Below, one piece after another: positions 34,282 through 43,200 of a stretch of DNA of 64,000 bases. Position numbers and translations under genes: made by a program. Position 1 is the stretch's first letter. Every line of letters begins with the position of its first letter. Location: contig NZ_FOBG01000004.1 of assembly GCF_900109645.1 (NCBI RefSeq), forward strand, positions 186,001 to 250,000. The letters run 5' to 3'. The DNA comes from Duganella sp. CF402. GTDB lineage: Bacteria > Pseudomonadota > Gammaproteobacteria > Burkholderiales > Burkholderiaceae_D. Under the pieces are notes generated by a model. It saw only the letters and a list, made by a program, of their open reading frames with translations, searched no databases and was not told the DNA's origin.

Positions 34282-37200
34282 TTACGACGCTTGCAGCGTC
34301 ATCAGGCTGGCGTTACCGCCTGCCGCCGTCGTATTCACGCACAGAGCGCGCTCAGCGAGCAAACGCCACAGCGGGATGGCACGGTCCTCATCGGTGCTGA
34401 TCAGGCCCACCAGGGCGCCTTTACGGGCCGCCAAGGGGGCGTGCAAGCTGGCCGAGAGCATGTCTTCCACCAAAGCGATCTGGAAATCGGCGTTTTCCAG
34501 GCTGGAAACGGTCTGGATGCGGTCTTTTACGGCCGCAGGCAGGTCCGCCGGCAGTAGTTTGGCCACATCGCCCGGCACCAGCGCGATATTGCCGGTCGCC
34601 AGCGTTGCCGCCAGCTGGTTCAGCAAGCCGCCCAGCGTGCCCGCTGCGCAAGCGATGGCGCCACGGGACACCAGCGCCAGCGTGTTGCGTTCGCCGGTCG
34701 GGCCCGGCAGCGTGGTGAGGCTGCCCAGCAGGCTGGTGCGGCTGTATTGCTCGCCGAGGCTGGCAATATGCTGATGGCCGTGGGTTTTGGCCCATCCAAC
34801 CAGCGCATCCAGCGCCGGCGTGCTCACGCGCTCGTGTTTAGGCAAGGCGATCGCGCCGCGTTGCAGGCGTTTCAGGTACAGCGGGCCGCCGGCTTTCGGG
34901 CCGGTGCCGGATTTGCCTTCGCCACCGAACGGCTGCACGCCCACCACCGCGCCGACGATGTTGCGGTTGATGTAGATGTTGCCCACGTGCGCGCTGCTGC
35001 TGATGTAGTCGATAGTTTCATCGATGCGCGAGTGCACGCCCAAGGTCAGGCCGAAGCCGCTGGCGTTGATTTGCTCCACCACTTTCGGCAGATCGGCGCG
35101 CTTGTAGCGAATCACGTGCATGACCGGGCCGAACACTTCTTGCGTCAGTTCGGCCAGCGAGCGGATTTCCAGCACGGTTGGCGGCACGAAGGTGCCGGCG
35201 CCGGTGACATTCGCAGGCAGGTCCAGCGAGAAGTAGTCCACCGCCGTCGCTTTCAGCTTGTTGATGTGGGCCAGCAGGTTTTGCTGCGCTTCGGCGTCGA
35301 TCACCGGGCCGATATCGGTCACCAGGCGGTCCGGCGTGCCGACGTTCAGTTCCAGCATCGCGCCTTTCAGCATTTTGATGGTTTTTTCGGCGATATCTTC
35401 CTGCAGGAACAGCACGCGCAGCGCCGAGCAGCGCTGGCCGGCGCTGTCGAAGGCCGACGAAATCGCATCCTGCACCACTTGCTCAGGCAGCGCCGACGAG
35501 TCGACGATCATGGCGTTCTGGCCGCCGGTTTCGGCGATCAGCGGGATGTCGGCGTTTTCCGCCACGGCGCGCTTGGCCAGCGTGCGGTTGATCAGCTGCG
35601 CCACTTCGGTCGAGCCGGTAAAGATCACGCCTTTGACGCGGCTGTCGGCGGTCAGCGCGGCGCCGACCACTTCGCCACGGCCCGGCAGGAATTGCAGCGC
35701 GGCGCGCGGGATACCCGCCTGGTGCAGCAGTTCCACCGCGCGGTGGGCGATCAGCGGGGTCTGCTCGGCTGGCTTGGCCAGCACCACATTGCCGGCGGCC
35801 AGCGAGGCCGCCACCTGGCCGGTGAAGATCGCCAGCGGGAAGTTCCACGGGCTGATGCACGTTACCGGACCCAGCGCCAGCGAGTTGGTCGACCCGCTGA
35901 TTTCAGCCGCGTAGTAGCGCAGGAAGTCCACCGCTTCGCGCAGTTCGGCGATGGCGTTGGGCAGCGATTTGCCGGCTTCGCGGATGGCCAGCGTCATCAG
36001 TTCCATCGCGTTGGACTCGAACAGGTCGGCGGCCTTGGTCAGCGCGGCGGCGCGGATCGATGGCTCGGTGGTTTGCCAGTCCATCGCGAAATTGCTGGCG
36101 CTGGTCAGCGCGGTTTCGACGTCGGCGGCGTTGGCTTCCACCAGCTGGCCGACGATATCGCTGCGTTGCGCCGGGTTGGTCACGTTCAGCACCGGCTGGC
36201 CGACGCTGATTTCACCGGCCAGCAGCGGCGCGGCGTGCCAGCTGCGCGGTGTCGCCAGCGCGTCGGAAATCTCGCGCAGCACGTTTTCATTGGCCAGGTC
36301 GAAGCCGGCCGAGTTCTTGCGCTCGGCGCCGAACATGTCCAGCGGCAGGGCAATGCCGGCGTGCGGCTGGCCGCCCTGCTCGCGTGCGCTGGCGACCGGG
36401 TCTTTCAGCAGCGACTCGATCGGGATGGCTTCATCGACGATCTGGTTCACGAACGACGAGTTGGCGCCGTTTTCCAGCAGGCGGCGCACCAGGTACGCCA
36501 GCAGCGTTTCGTGGGTGCCGACTGGCGCGTAAATGCGGCACGGCTTGTCGAGGTTGTCCTTGCCCACCACCTGGTCGTACAGCGATTCGCCCATGCCGTG
36601 CAGGCACTGGAATTCGTAGTCGGTCACGCCGTCGCGCTTGGCCCAGGTGTAGATGGTCGACAGGGTTTGCGCGTTGTGGGTGGCAAATTGTGGATAAATC
36701 AGGCCTTGTGCACCGAGCAGTTTCTGCGCGCACACCAGATACGACACGTCGGTGTAGACCTTGCGGGTGTAGACCGGATAGCCGCTCATGCCGTCCACTT
36801 GGGCGCGCTTGATTTCCGCATCCCAGTAAGCGCCCTTCACCAGGCGGACCATGAACTTGCGGCCGCTGCGCTTGGCCAGGTCGATCAGGTAATCGATCAC
36901 GAACGGGCAACGTTTCTGGTAAGCCTGCACCACGAAGCCGATGCCTTCGAAACCGGCCAGCGCGGGATCGTGCGCCAGCGCTTCCATCAGGTCCAGCGAC
37001 AGTTCCAGACGGTCGGCCTCTTCCGCATCGATGTTCAGGCCGATGTTGTAGTGCTTGGCCAGCAGCACCAGTTCACGCACGCGCGGCAGCAGTTCTTCCA
37101 TCACGCGGGCGCGCTGGGCGCGGCTGTAGCGCGGGTGCAGCGCCGACAATTTCACCGAAATGCCCGGACCATTGCGGATGCCACGGCCGTTCGAAGCTTT

Positions 37201-37935
37201 GCCGATGGCATGAATCGCGGTTTCGTAGGAGGCGTAGTAGTTCTTGGCGTCGGCTTCGGTCAGCGCGGCTTCGCCCAGCATGTCGTAGGAATAACGGTAG
37301 CCGCGCGCCTCGTTGGCCTGGCCGTTCTTGATCGCCTCGTCGATGGTCTGGCCGGTGACGAACTGGTTGCCCAGCATGCGCATCGCCAGGTCCACGCCCT
37401 TGCGGATCAGCGGCTCGCCGCCCTTGGAAATCAGCTTGGTCAGCGCCGAGCCGAGGCCGGTCTCGCTGCTGGTCGACACCAGTTTGCCGGTAATCAGCAG
37501 GCCCCAGGTGGCGGCATTGACGAACAGCGACGGCGATTCGCCGAGGTGCTTGCGCCAGTCGCCCTTGCTGATTTTGTCGGCAATCAGGCGGTCGGCGGTG
37601 GCATTGTCGGGAATACGCAACAGTGCTTCAGCCAGACACATCAGTGCCACACCCTCGTCCGAGGACAGGGAAAACTCATGCATCAGCGCATCGACACCCG
37701 AGGCGCGGGTGCGTTCCGCACGCACCGAGCTGACCAGTTTATGGGCCAGTTGCTGGGCTTGTTCAATGCTGCCGGCGTCATGGTTTTTCAGCTGGTCGAG
37801 CAGCCATTGGACGGCGCTGACTTCGTCTTTGCGATAGGCCGCCGTCACTGCTGCGCGCAGGGGAATCGGGTCGCGCAGGACTTCCGCCTGGAGGGCGGCG
37901 AACGGGGTGTAACCGGAGGTGGTTGCTGCTTGCAT
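34282..37935 (-). CDS. putA: bifunctional proline dehydrogenase / P5C dehydrogenase PutA
   Basis: Oxidises proline to glutamate in two steps (1217 residues). The FAD-dependent proline dehydrogenase barrel occupies roughly residues 190-480 and the NAD-dependent aldehyde dehydrogenase domain about 560-1000, with Glu802 (AETGGQN) and nucleophile Cys836 (AGQRCSA), 34 residues apart as usual. A C-terminal aldehyde-dehydrogenase-like tail follows. The protein begins MQAATTSGYTPF and lacks the ~50-residue ribbon-helix-helix found in trifunctional PutA, so it should not repress its own gene. The divergent Lrp-type regulator is the likely controller. Confidence 0.96.
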   Translation of the reverse strand: MQAATTSGYTPFAALQAEVLRDPIPLRAAVTAAYRKDEVSAVQWLLDQLKNHDAGSIEQAQQLAHKLVSSVRAERTRASGVDALMHEFSLSSDEGVALMCLAEALLRIPDNATADRLIADKISKGDWRKHLGESPSLFVNAATWGLLITGKLVSTSSETGLGSALTKLISKGGEPLIRKGVDLAMRMLGNQFVTGQTIDEAIKNGQANEARGYRYSYDMLGEAALTEADAKNYYASYETAIHAIGKASNGRGIRNGPGISVKLSALHPRYSRAQRARVMEELLPRVRELVLLAKHYNIGLNIDAEEADRLELSLDLMEALAHDPALAGFEGIGFVVQAYQKRCPFVIDYLIDLAKRSGRKFMVRLVKGAYWDAEIKRAQVDGMSGYPVYTRKVYTDVSYLVCAQKLLGAQGLIYPQFATHNAQTLSTIYTWAKRDGVTDYEFQCLHGMGESLYDQVVGKDNLDKPCRIYAPVGTHETLLAYLVRRLLENGANSSFVNQIVDEAIPIESLLKDPVASAREQGGQPHAGIALPLDMFGAERKNSAGFDLANENVLREISDALATPRSWHAAPLLAGEISVGQPVLNVTNPAQRSDIVGQLVEANAADVETALTSASNFAMDWQTTEPSIRAAALTKAADLFESNAMELMTLAIREAGKSLPNAIAELREAVDFLRYYAAEISGSTNSLALGPVTCISPWNFPLAIFTGQVAASLAAGNVVLAKPAEQTPLIAHRAVELLHQAGIPRAALQFLPGRGEVVGAALTADSRVKGVIFTGSTEVAQLINRTLAKRAVAENADIPLIAETGGQNAMIVDSSALPEQVVQDAISSAFDSAGQRCSALRVLFLQEDIAEKTIKMLKGAMLELNVGTPDRLVTDIGPVIDAEAQQNLLAHINKLKATAVDYFSLDLPANVTGAGTFVPPTVLEIRSLAELTQEVFGPVMHVIRYKRADLPKVVEQINASGFGLTLGVHSRIDETIDYISSSAHVGNIYINRNIVGAVVGVQPFGGEGKSGTGPKAGGPLYLKRLQRGAIALPKHERVSTPALDALVGWAKTHGHQHIASLGEQYSRTSLLGSLTTLPGPTGERNTLALVSRGAIACAAGTLGGLLNQLAATLATGNIALVPGDVAKLLPADLPAAVKDRIQTVSSLENADFQIALVEDMLSASLHAPLAARKGALVGLISTDEDRAIPLWRLLAERALCVNTTAAGGNASLMTLQAS

Positions 37936-38116
37936 TGGATACTCTCAGAAGAATTATTTTGAGCCGGTCCACGTACAAAAACACGCCCGGTCAGCGTGGC
38001 TGGCGAGCGTGATTTCAGGTGAACTGCTAATGATTCGATTGTAGAGGGATTTCTTCTGGATTAATTCTGGTAATGCGAGGGGCTAGCAATAGATAGTTTT
38101 TAGTGAGACAATTTAA

Positions 38117-38135
38117 CCAAATAATATTTATTTGG
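38117..38135. promoter_or_regulatory. palindromic operator candidate upstream of Lrp-type gene
   Basis: CCAAATAATATTTATTTGG has perfect 8-bp arms around TAT. It ends 12 bases before the ATG of the Lrp-type regulator and touches its GGGAG ribosome site, so occupancy would block expression. Lrp-family proteins favour such A+T-rich palindromes. Confidence 0.6.
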
Positions 38136-38147
38136 GAGTTCCCGGAA

Positions 38148-38603
38148 ATGTTAGACAAGATCAGCAAAAAAATCTTGATGGAATTGCAGAGCGATGGCCG
38201 GATCTCCAATGTGGAGCTGGCCGCGCGGGTAAATCTGTCGCCCGCCGCTTGCCTGGAACGCGTGCGCAAGCTGCACGAATCCGGGTATATCATGGGTTAC
38301 ACGGCGCAGCTGAATCCGCAGCTGCTCGATGTGTCCCTGCTCGTCTTCATCGAAGTCGTGCTCGATCGCACCACACCCGAAGTGTTCGACGCCTTCAAGC
38401 ACAGCGTGCAGGTGATCCCGGAAGTGCTGGAGTGCCACATGGTTGCCGGCGGCTTTGACTATCTGGTCAAAGCGCGCGTCAAGGACATGGCTGCCTACCG
38501 CGAATTCCTGGGTAAAACCCTGCTGCAAAAAGGCGTGCGCGAGACACACACCTACGCCGTGATGGAAGAAGTGAAGAATACCACCAAGTTGCCCATAAAA
38601 TAG
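38148..38603 (+). CDS. Lrp/AsnC-family regulator, probable controller of putA
   Basis: A 151-residue regulator with an N-terminal HTH (ISNVELAARVNLSPAACLERVRKL, shown as landmark) and a C-terminal RAM ligand-binding domain (CHMVAGGFDYLVKARVKDM). The ATG at 38148 is preferred; an upstream GTG would add 15 unconserved residues and lacks a ribosome site. It is divergent from putA with 212 bases between. Many proteobacteria activate putA by such a PutR/BkdR-like protein, with proline as effector. That assignment is inference from position. Confidence 0.9.
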   Translation: MLDKISKKILMELQSDGRISNVELAARVNLSPAACLERVRKLHESGYIMGYTAQLNPQLLDVSLLVFIEVVLDRTTPEVFDAFKHSVQVIPEVLECHMVAGGFDYLVKARVKDMAAYREFLGKTLLQKGVRETHTYAVMEEVKNTTKLPIK

Positions 38604-38662
38604 CATCAAAGAAATAAATTAGTGGAGCCGCCCAAGGCGCCTGTTGTGATAACGGGGGACAG

Positions 38663-40219
38663 ATGAAGCTTTTGCAGCATAAGTTGGTGCAACGTGGATT
38701 GTGGATTTTGGGTGCGACGGCTGGCGGTACCTGCCTCGCTTACTTATTCAACCTGATGGGAGCCGGCCCGGTGACGGCGGCCATTCCGGCTGCACTGGGC
38801 GGCGCGGCGGTGGCCTGGTGGGCGGCGCGCGGCGGCAATGAAGACGGCGGCGTGCGCCACTTCGCCCATACCGTGGGCGCGGAAATCGACGCCATCATGA
38901 TCGGCGCGGCGGAAACCTCGTACTTCGTCGATTCGGTCAAAAAGAAAATCGAGCTGGACGTCGGCACTGCCGGCAATATTGTCCACAGCTCCAGCCAGAA
39001 CGCCGACGCCACCGAGCGCATCGCCGCCAATGCCGAACGGGCCGCTAAAATTGCTGCCCAGGTGCGCGGCGAAACCGTGGCGGGCCGCACCGAGGCCGAC
39101 AGCGGCCTGCAGCGCATCCGCACTGCGCGCGAAGATGCGCAAACTGCCGCCGCCGTGATGGCGGCGTTGCAAACTAACTCCCGCAAAATCTATGGCTTCA
39201 CCGAGGCCATCAGCGAAATCTCGGCCCGCACCAACCTGCTGGCGCTGAATGCCGCGATCGAAGCGGCGCGCGCGGGTGAACAAGGCCGTGGCTTTGCCGT
39301 GGTCGCCAGCGAAGTGCGCCAGCTGGCGCTGCGCACCAAGGAAGCCACCGACGAGATCAGCACGATGGTGCGCGAGATTAACCAGCAGGCGGAGAAAGCG
39401 GCCAACGGCATGAGTTCGCTGGCGGTCAAGGTCAGCGAGGCGGCTGGCAACGTGGAAACCGTGCACGGGTTGCTGGGCAATATCGAGCGTTCGTCGAGCG
39501 AATCGGAGGACCAGATCGGCGAAATCGCCCGGGCCTCGCGCGAGCACGTGGCCACCACCGAGGAAATCGCCCATGCCATCGCCAGCATCCGCGACAGCCT
39601 GTTATCCACCGAGAAGGAATTGCCGCGCGCCGCTAGCTCGGCGATGGCGCTGGCGGAACGGGCGGAAGTGATTACCGGCGCGCTGGGCGAGTCAGATATC
39701 GAGAGTTCGCACGATGAAATCCGCCTGGCGGCGCAGCGTGCGGCGGCGGAAGTGGGCAAGATTTTCGAGCAAGCCATCGCCAGCGGCAAGATCACGCGCG
39801 AGGCGCTGTGGGACCGCCAGTACACGCCGATCCCGAACACCGATCCACCCAAGCACAAGACCCGCTTCGATGATTTCACCGACCGCGTGCTGCCGCCGCT
39901 GCAGGAAGGCTTGCTGCAAGCCATGCCGCAGCTGGCTTACGCCGGTGCTGTGGATAACAACGGCTATTTCCCCACCCACAACAAGAAGTTTTCCCAGCCG
40001 CTGACCGGGAACTATGACGTCGATATCGTCAACAACCGCACCAAGCGGATTTTCAGCGATCGCACCGGCAAGCGCTGCGGCTCGAACACCAAGCCGTTCC
40101 TGCTACAGACGTACAAGCGCGATACGGGCGAGGTCATGCATGACCTGTCGGCGCCGATTTATGTGGACGGCAGACACTGGGGCGGTTTCCGTATCGGTTA
40201 CCGCTCCAGCAGCAAATAG
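38663..40219 (+). CDS. methyl-accepting chemotaxis protein with C-terminal cytoplasmic sensor
   Basis: A 518-residue chemoreceptor. Two closely spaced N-terminal hydrophobic segments (about 12-32 and 36-55) leave almost no periplasmic loop. The signalling hairpin tip EISARTNLLALNAAIEAARA, followed by GEQGRGFAVVASEVRQLA, is canonical. After the coiled coil, the last ~150 residues form a PAS/Cache-like cytoplasmic domain (AGAVDNNGYFPTHNKKFSQP ... DLSAPIYVDGRHWGGFRIGY). It therefore probably senses an internal signal. GGGGGAC precedes the ATG. No other che gene is nearby. Confidence 0.9.
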   Translation: MKLLQHKLVQRGLWILGATAGGTCLAYLFNLMGAGPVTAAIPAALGGAAVAWWAARGGNEDGGVRHFAHTVGAEIDAIMIGAAETSYFVDSVKKKIELDVGTAGNIVHSSSQNADATERIAANAERAAKIAAQVRGETVAGRTEADSGLQRIRTAREDAQTAAAVMAALQTNSRKIYGFTEAISEISARTNLLALNAAIEAARAGEQGRGFAVVASEVRQLALRTKEATDEISTMVREINQQAEKAANGMSSLAVKVSEAAGNVETVHGLLGNIERSSSESEDQIGEIARASREHVATTEEIAHAIASIRDSLLSTEKELPRAASSAMALAERAEVITGALGESDIESSHDEIRLAAQRAAAEVGKIFEQAIASGKITREALWDRQYTPIPNTDPPKHKTRFDDFTDRVLPPLQEGLLQAMPQLAYAGAVDNNGYFPTHNKKFSQPLTGNYDVDIVNNRTKRIFSDRTGKRCGSNTKPFLLQTYKRDTGEVMHDLSAPIYVDGRHWGGFRIGYRSSSK

Positions 40220-40228
40220 TTTGACGAG

Positions 40229-41200
40229 TTAGCGGGTGGAAGCCGGCGGCGTCGGTGGATTGGCGACGCGGCTCTGGGTGACCGAGTTCATTTTCTCGAG
40301 GTGCATGCGCAGCCACTTGTGGGCCGGGCTGCGCGCATCGCGTTCGTGCCACAGCATGTCCAGGTGGACCGCCGGCAGCTGGAACGGCAATTCCTTGTGG
40401 ATCAGCGCATCGGTCATGCCGGTCGCTGCGATCAGGTGGCGCGGCAGCACCGTAATCAAATCCGAGTTGGCCACCACGCGGCCGGCGGTAAAGAACTGGT
40501 TCACCGTCAGCAGGATGCGGCGCTCGCGCTGCAGCTGGGCCAGCGCCTCGTCGACCAGGCCGTGGGCGCGGCCCGAGAAACTCACCAGCAGGTGGTTGGC
40601 ATCGCAGTAGTTTTCCAGGTTCAATTCGACCTTGGACAGCGGATGGTCGCGCCGCATCACGCACACATATTTACCCGAATACAAACGCTCATGGCGGATC
40701 GGCGAACCGGTTTCGTACGACAGCTGGGCCGCCACGCCGGGGAAGAAACCCACCGCCAGATCGATGTCGCCGCGCAGCAGCATCGGGCGCGGCTCGCGCG
40801 TGGTCAGCGGCACCATGCGCACGTTGACGCCCGGCGCCTCGCTCTCGATCGAGCGCATCAGCGACGGCAGCCACATGGCAGCGGTTGCATCGGCCATCGC
40901 CATCCGGAAGGTGGCGTGGGCGGCCGAGACGTCGAAGGTTTCCGGCGCCACCGCCGCTTCCAGGCTGGCCAGCGCGCTGCGCACGGACGGCCACAGCGAT
41001 TCGGCGCGCGGGGTCGGCTTGACGCCGTAGGCGGTGCGGATCAGCAGTTCATCCCCGAGACTTTCGCGCAGCCGCTTGATGGCGTTGGAAACGGCCGGCT
41101 GGGTCATGGCCAGATGGCCGGCGGCGCGTGTCAGATTTTGCTCTGTCATCACGGCGTCGAAAACGCGCAGCAAATTCAGGTCCAGCGTCAGGAAGCTCAT
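40229..41200 (-). CDS. LysR-family transcriptional regulator
   Basis: A 323-residue regulator. The N-terminal winged HTH (LNLLRVFDAVMTEQNLTRAA, then MTQPAVSNAIKRLRESL) is typical of the NodD/LinR-like branch, and the effector-binding domain spans about 90-300. The C-terminal ~15 residues are Pro/Thr-rich and unconserved. It has no adjacent divergent structural gene except a short membrane protein 143 bases away. Target and effector are unknown. Confidence 0.9.
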   Translation of the reverse strand: MSFLTLDLNLLRVFDAVMTEQNLTRAAGHLAMTQPAVSNAIKRLRESLGDELLIRTAYGVKPTPRAESLWPSVRSALASLEAAVAPETFDVSAAHATFRMAMADATAAMWLPSLMRSIESEAPGVNVRMVPLTTREPRPMLLRGDIDLAVGFFPGVAAQLSYETGSPIRHERLYSGKYVCVMRRDHPLSKVELNLENYCDANHLLVSFSGRAHGLVDEALAQLQRERRILLTVNQFFTAGRVVANSDLITVLPRHLIAATGMTDALIHKELPFQLPAVHLDMLWHERDARSPAHKWLRMHLEKMNSVTQSRVANPPTPPASTR

Positions 41201-41343
41201 AGCGGCTCAAGGGAAGTGGTGTTGGAGAAATAACGATAGCACAGTCCATTCACCAAACGAATAATTGTTATGGAGAAAGAGAATTGGATACTTATGTTGC
41301 GCCGCACTATAGTTACGTCAGATTCTAAAGCTACGCTTAAACT

Positions 41344-41625
41344 ATGTCCATCGCGATTTCTGTAATGCAAGATTTTTCATTGTTCGCCGCAATCAAGCTG
41401 GCGCTGGTTATCGCTGTGAGCGGCGGTTTGCTGGTGCTGTTCCAGCCGCTGCTGCGCGGCTGCCTGCGTGCGGCGGTGCTGGTCGTTAAGCCAAAGTTGA
41501 GCAAAGAGGAACGCTTGCAGCGCCGCCAGATGCGCGACGCCATGCTGCTCAAGCGCATGTTGAACCGTAGCGAGTGCGACCCGAGCCACGCCGCCGAACT
41601 GCGCGCAATGGCTTCGCGTGCTTAA
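41344..41625 (+). CDS. small single-span membrane protein, unknown
   Basis: A 93-residue protein. One hydrophobic segment (about 13-35, AIKLALVIAVSGGLLVLF) is followed by a basic, helical cytoplasmic tail with KEERLQRRQMRDAMLLKRML. No family recognised. It is divergent from the LysR gene. A GC-rich 7-bp stem without a T-run lies just after it at 41633-41653. Coding is plausible by composition, but no homology supports it. Confidence 0.6.
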   Translation: MSIAISVMQDFSLFAAIKLALVIAVSGGLLVLFQPLLRGCLRAAVLVVKPKLSKEERLQRRQMRDAMLLKRMLNRSECDPSHAAELRAMASRA

Positions 41626-41671
41626 AAATTAGGCGCGGTCACTGCTACCGCGCTGCACCATCAACCTCGCT

Positions 41672-42256
41672 TCACTTCTCCCCAAGCAAAGCCGGCTTCA
41701 AGGAACTATCGACCGGCTTATCACCCAGCCAGATACGCAGCACGGCGTTGTAGAACGCCACGTCCGGCATCAATTCCCCGAGTTTTTTACCGTTCAGATA
41801 GCACTGGGTGCCCTCGTTCGGGGTCCAGTCCAGCGACAGCTGGTCGCCTTTTTTCAGGGCCGGCGTCTGTGCGAACACTTCGCCGAACTTGGTGATTTGC
41901 GGCAGGATCTTGTTGCGCTCTTCCTTGCTGGTGTTGGCATTCAGGCCGTCCAGGAAGGCCTTGCCGAAATCGTCCGAGCTGACTTCGCGCAGCATGGTGA
42001 TGGCCACCCGGCGCGGACCGGCCACCGCCAGCACGTCCGGCACGGTAGTTTTCTTTTCGGTCAGGTAGAGACCGGCGGCGTAGACCTTGAAGATGACCTT
42101 GGTGCGGATGCCGGCGCCGTTCAGCTTGAGCGGCTGGCCGGCCAGGGTGATGCTGTCGTCGAATTTGACGCCAGCCACCTCAACGGCGGCAAACGCAGGC
42201 ACGGCGGCCAGCAGGGCGGCCGCCACGAGGGTACGCAGGGTAGTTCTACGGTTCAT
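41672..42256 (-). CDS. exported chalcone isomerase-like protein
   Basis: A 194-residue secreted protein with signal peptide MNRRTTLRTLVAAALLAAVPAF (about 1-24). The mature part matches the bacterial chalcone-isomerase-like domain (KVIFKVYAAGLYL, EVSSDDFGKAFLDGL, DWTPNEGTQCYLNGK, AFYNAVLRIWLGDKPVD). Bacterial members are not known to act on chalcones; periplasmic lipid or fatty-acid binding has been proposed for the fold. GGAG lies before the ATG at 42256; upstream in-frame codons would bury the signal peptide. It follows the ferredoxin gene on the same strand. Confidence 0.88.
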   Translation of the reverse strand: MNRRTTLRTLVAAALLAAVPAFAAVEVAGVKFDDSITLAGQPLKLNGAGIRTKVIFKVYAAGLYLTEKKTTVPDVLAVAGPRRVAITMLREVSSDDFGKAFLDGLNANTSKEERNKILPQITKFGEVFAQTPALKKGDQLSLDWTPNEGTQCYLNGKKLGELMPDVAFYNAVLRIWLGDKPVDSSLKPALLGEK

Positions 42257-42354
42257 GAATGTCTCCGGGTTAGAAGTCTGTCGACTATACCACTGCGGAG
42301 ACGGTGCGGCGCAGTTGGCCGCACGGTCATGCTTTTTTGCGCGGTTTTGGCTCG

Positions 42355-42609
42355 TCAGGCCTTGGCGGCCTGCAGCAGTTCGAACTTGGCGAACAGCTGG
42401 TCTTTGGTTTCGCGGTGTTCCGGGTGGAACGGAATGCAGCTGACCGGGCACACTTGCTGGCACTGCGGCTCGTCGAAGTGGCCGACGCACTCAGTGCACT
42501 TGTCCGGATTGATTTCGTAAATTTCCGCGCCCATGTAGATCGCGTCGTTCGGGCACTCGGGCTCGCACACGTCGCAATTGATGCAGTCGTCGGTAATCAT
42601 TAAGGCCAT
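42355..42609 (-). CDS. YfhL-type 2[4Fe-4S] ferredoxin
   Basis: An 84-residue electron carrier. The first cluster motif is CINCDVCEPECP; the second is CTECVGHFDEPQCQQVCP, with the extra residues between Cys typical of the YfhL/Allochromatium type, followed by the C-terminal helix. It lies 12 bases after coaD on the same strand, the usual coaD-fdx pair of Burkholderiales. Confidence 0.94.
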   Translation of the reverse strand: MALMITDDCINCDVCEPECPNDAIYMGAEIYEINPDKCTECVGHFDEPQCQQVCPVSCIPFHPEHRETKDQLFAKFELLQAAKA

Positions 42610-42621
42610 GACAGAACTCGC

Positions 42622-43113
42622 TTATTCGGCTTGGGTGGCAGCAATTTTCTTTTGCAGCCAACGGTCGACCGATGGGAACACAAACTTGGACACATCCCCA
42701 CCCAGCATGGCGATTTCGCGCACGATGGTGCCGGAGATGAATTGATACTGGTCGGACGGCGTCAGGAACATGGTTTCGACGTCCGGCAGCAGGTAGCGGT
42801 TCATGCCCGCCATCTGGAACTCGTACTCAAAGTCGGACACGGCGCGCAGGCCGCGCACGATCACGCGGGCGTCGTGCTCGCGCACGAAGTCCTTCAGCAG
42901 GCCGGAAAAGCTTTCGACCCGCACATTTGGGTAGTGGCCCAGCACTTCATTGGCAATTTCCAGCCGTTCATCGAGCGAAAAGAATGGCTTCTTGTTCTTG
43001 CTATCCGCCACGCCGACCACCAGCGTGTCGAACAAGCCCGATGCGCGACGCACCAGGTCCTCGTGACCACGGGTCAGCGGATCGAACGTACCCGGATAAA
43101 CAGCTACTACCAT
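42622..43113 (-). CDS. coaD: phosphopantetheine adenylyltransferase CoaD
   Basis: Fourth step of coenzyme A synthesis (163 residues). The nucleotidyltransferase motif YPGTFDPLTRGHEDLV and the C-terminal ISGTIVREIAMLGGDVSKFV segment are canonical, as is RGLRAVSDFEYEFQMAGMNR. It lies between rsmD and the ferredoxin gene on the minus strand. Confidence 0.97.
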   Translation of the reverse strand: MVVAVYPGTFDPLTRGHEDLVRRASGLFDTLVVGVADSKNKKPFFSLDERLEIANEVLGHYPNVRVESFSGLLKDFVREHDARVIVRGLRAVSDFEYEFQMAGMNRYLLPDVETMFLTPSDQYQFISGTIVREIAMLGGDVSKFVFPSVDRWLQKKIAATQAE

Positions 43114-43200
43114 TGCGGCTCCCTGCAGTGCACCAATATAGAACGCGCATTATGCCCTAAAAATGACATTTGCCTTCATTTGGCGCTGTTTTAACTGCAA

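Noticed and set aside
34747..37962. Very long plus-strand open frame (about 1,070 codons) opposite putA
   Set aside because: Shadow of putA; low-complexity Arg/His/Gln/Ala composition and no recognisable domain.
41633..41653. GC-rich stem after the small membrane protein as a terminator
   Set aside because: Seven-bp stem with no T-run on either strand.
42304..42324. Stem between the ferredoxin and chalcone isomerase-like genes as a terminator
   Set aside because: Stem of seven bp with no T-tract; could be incidental in GC-rich DNA.
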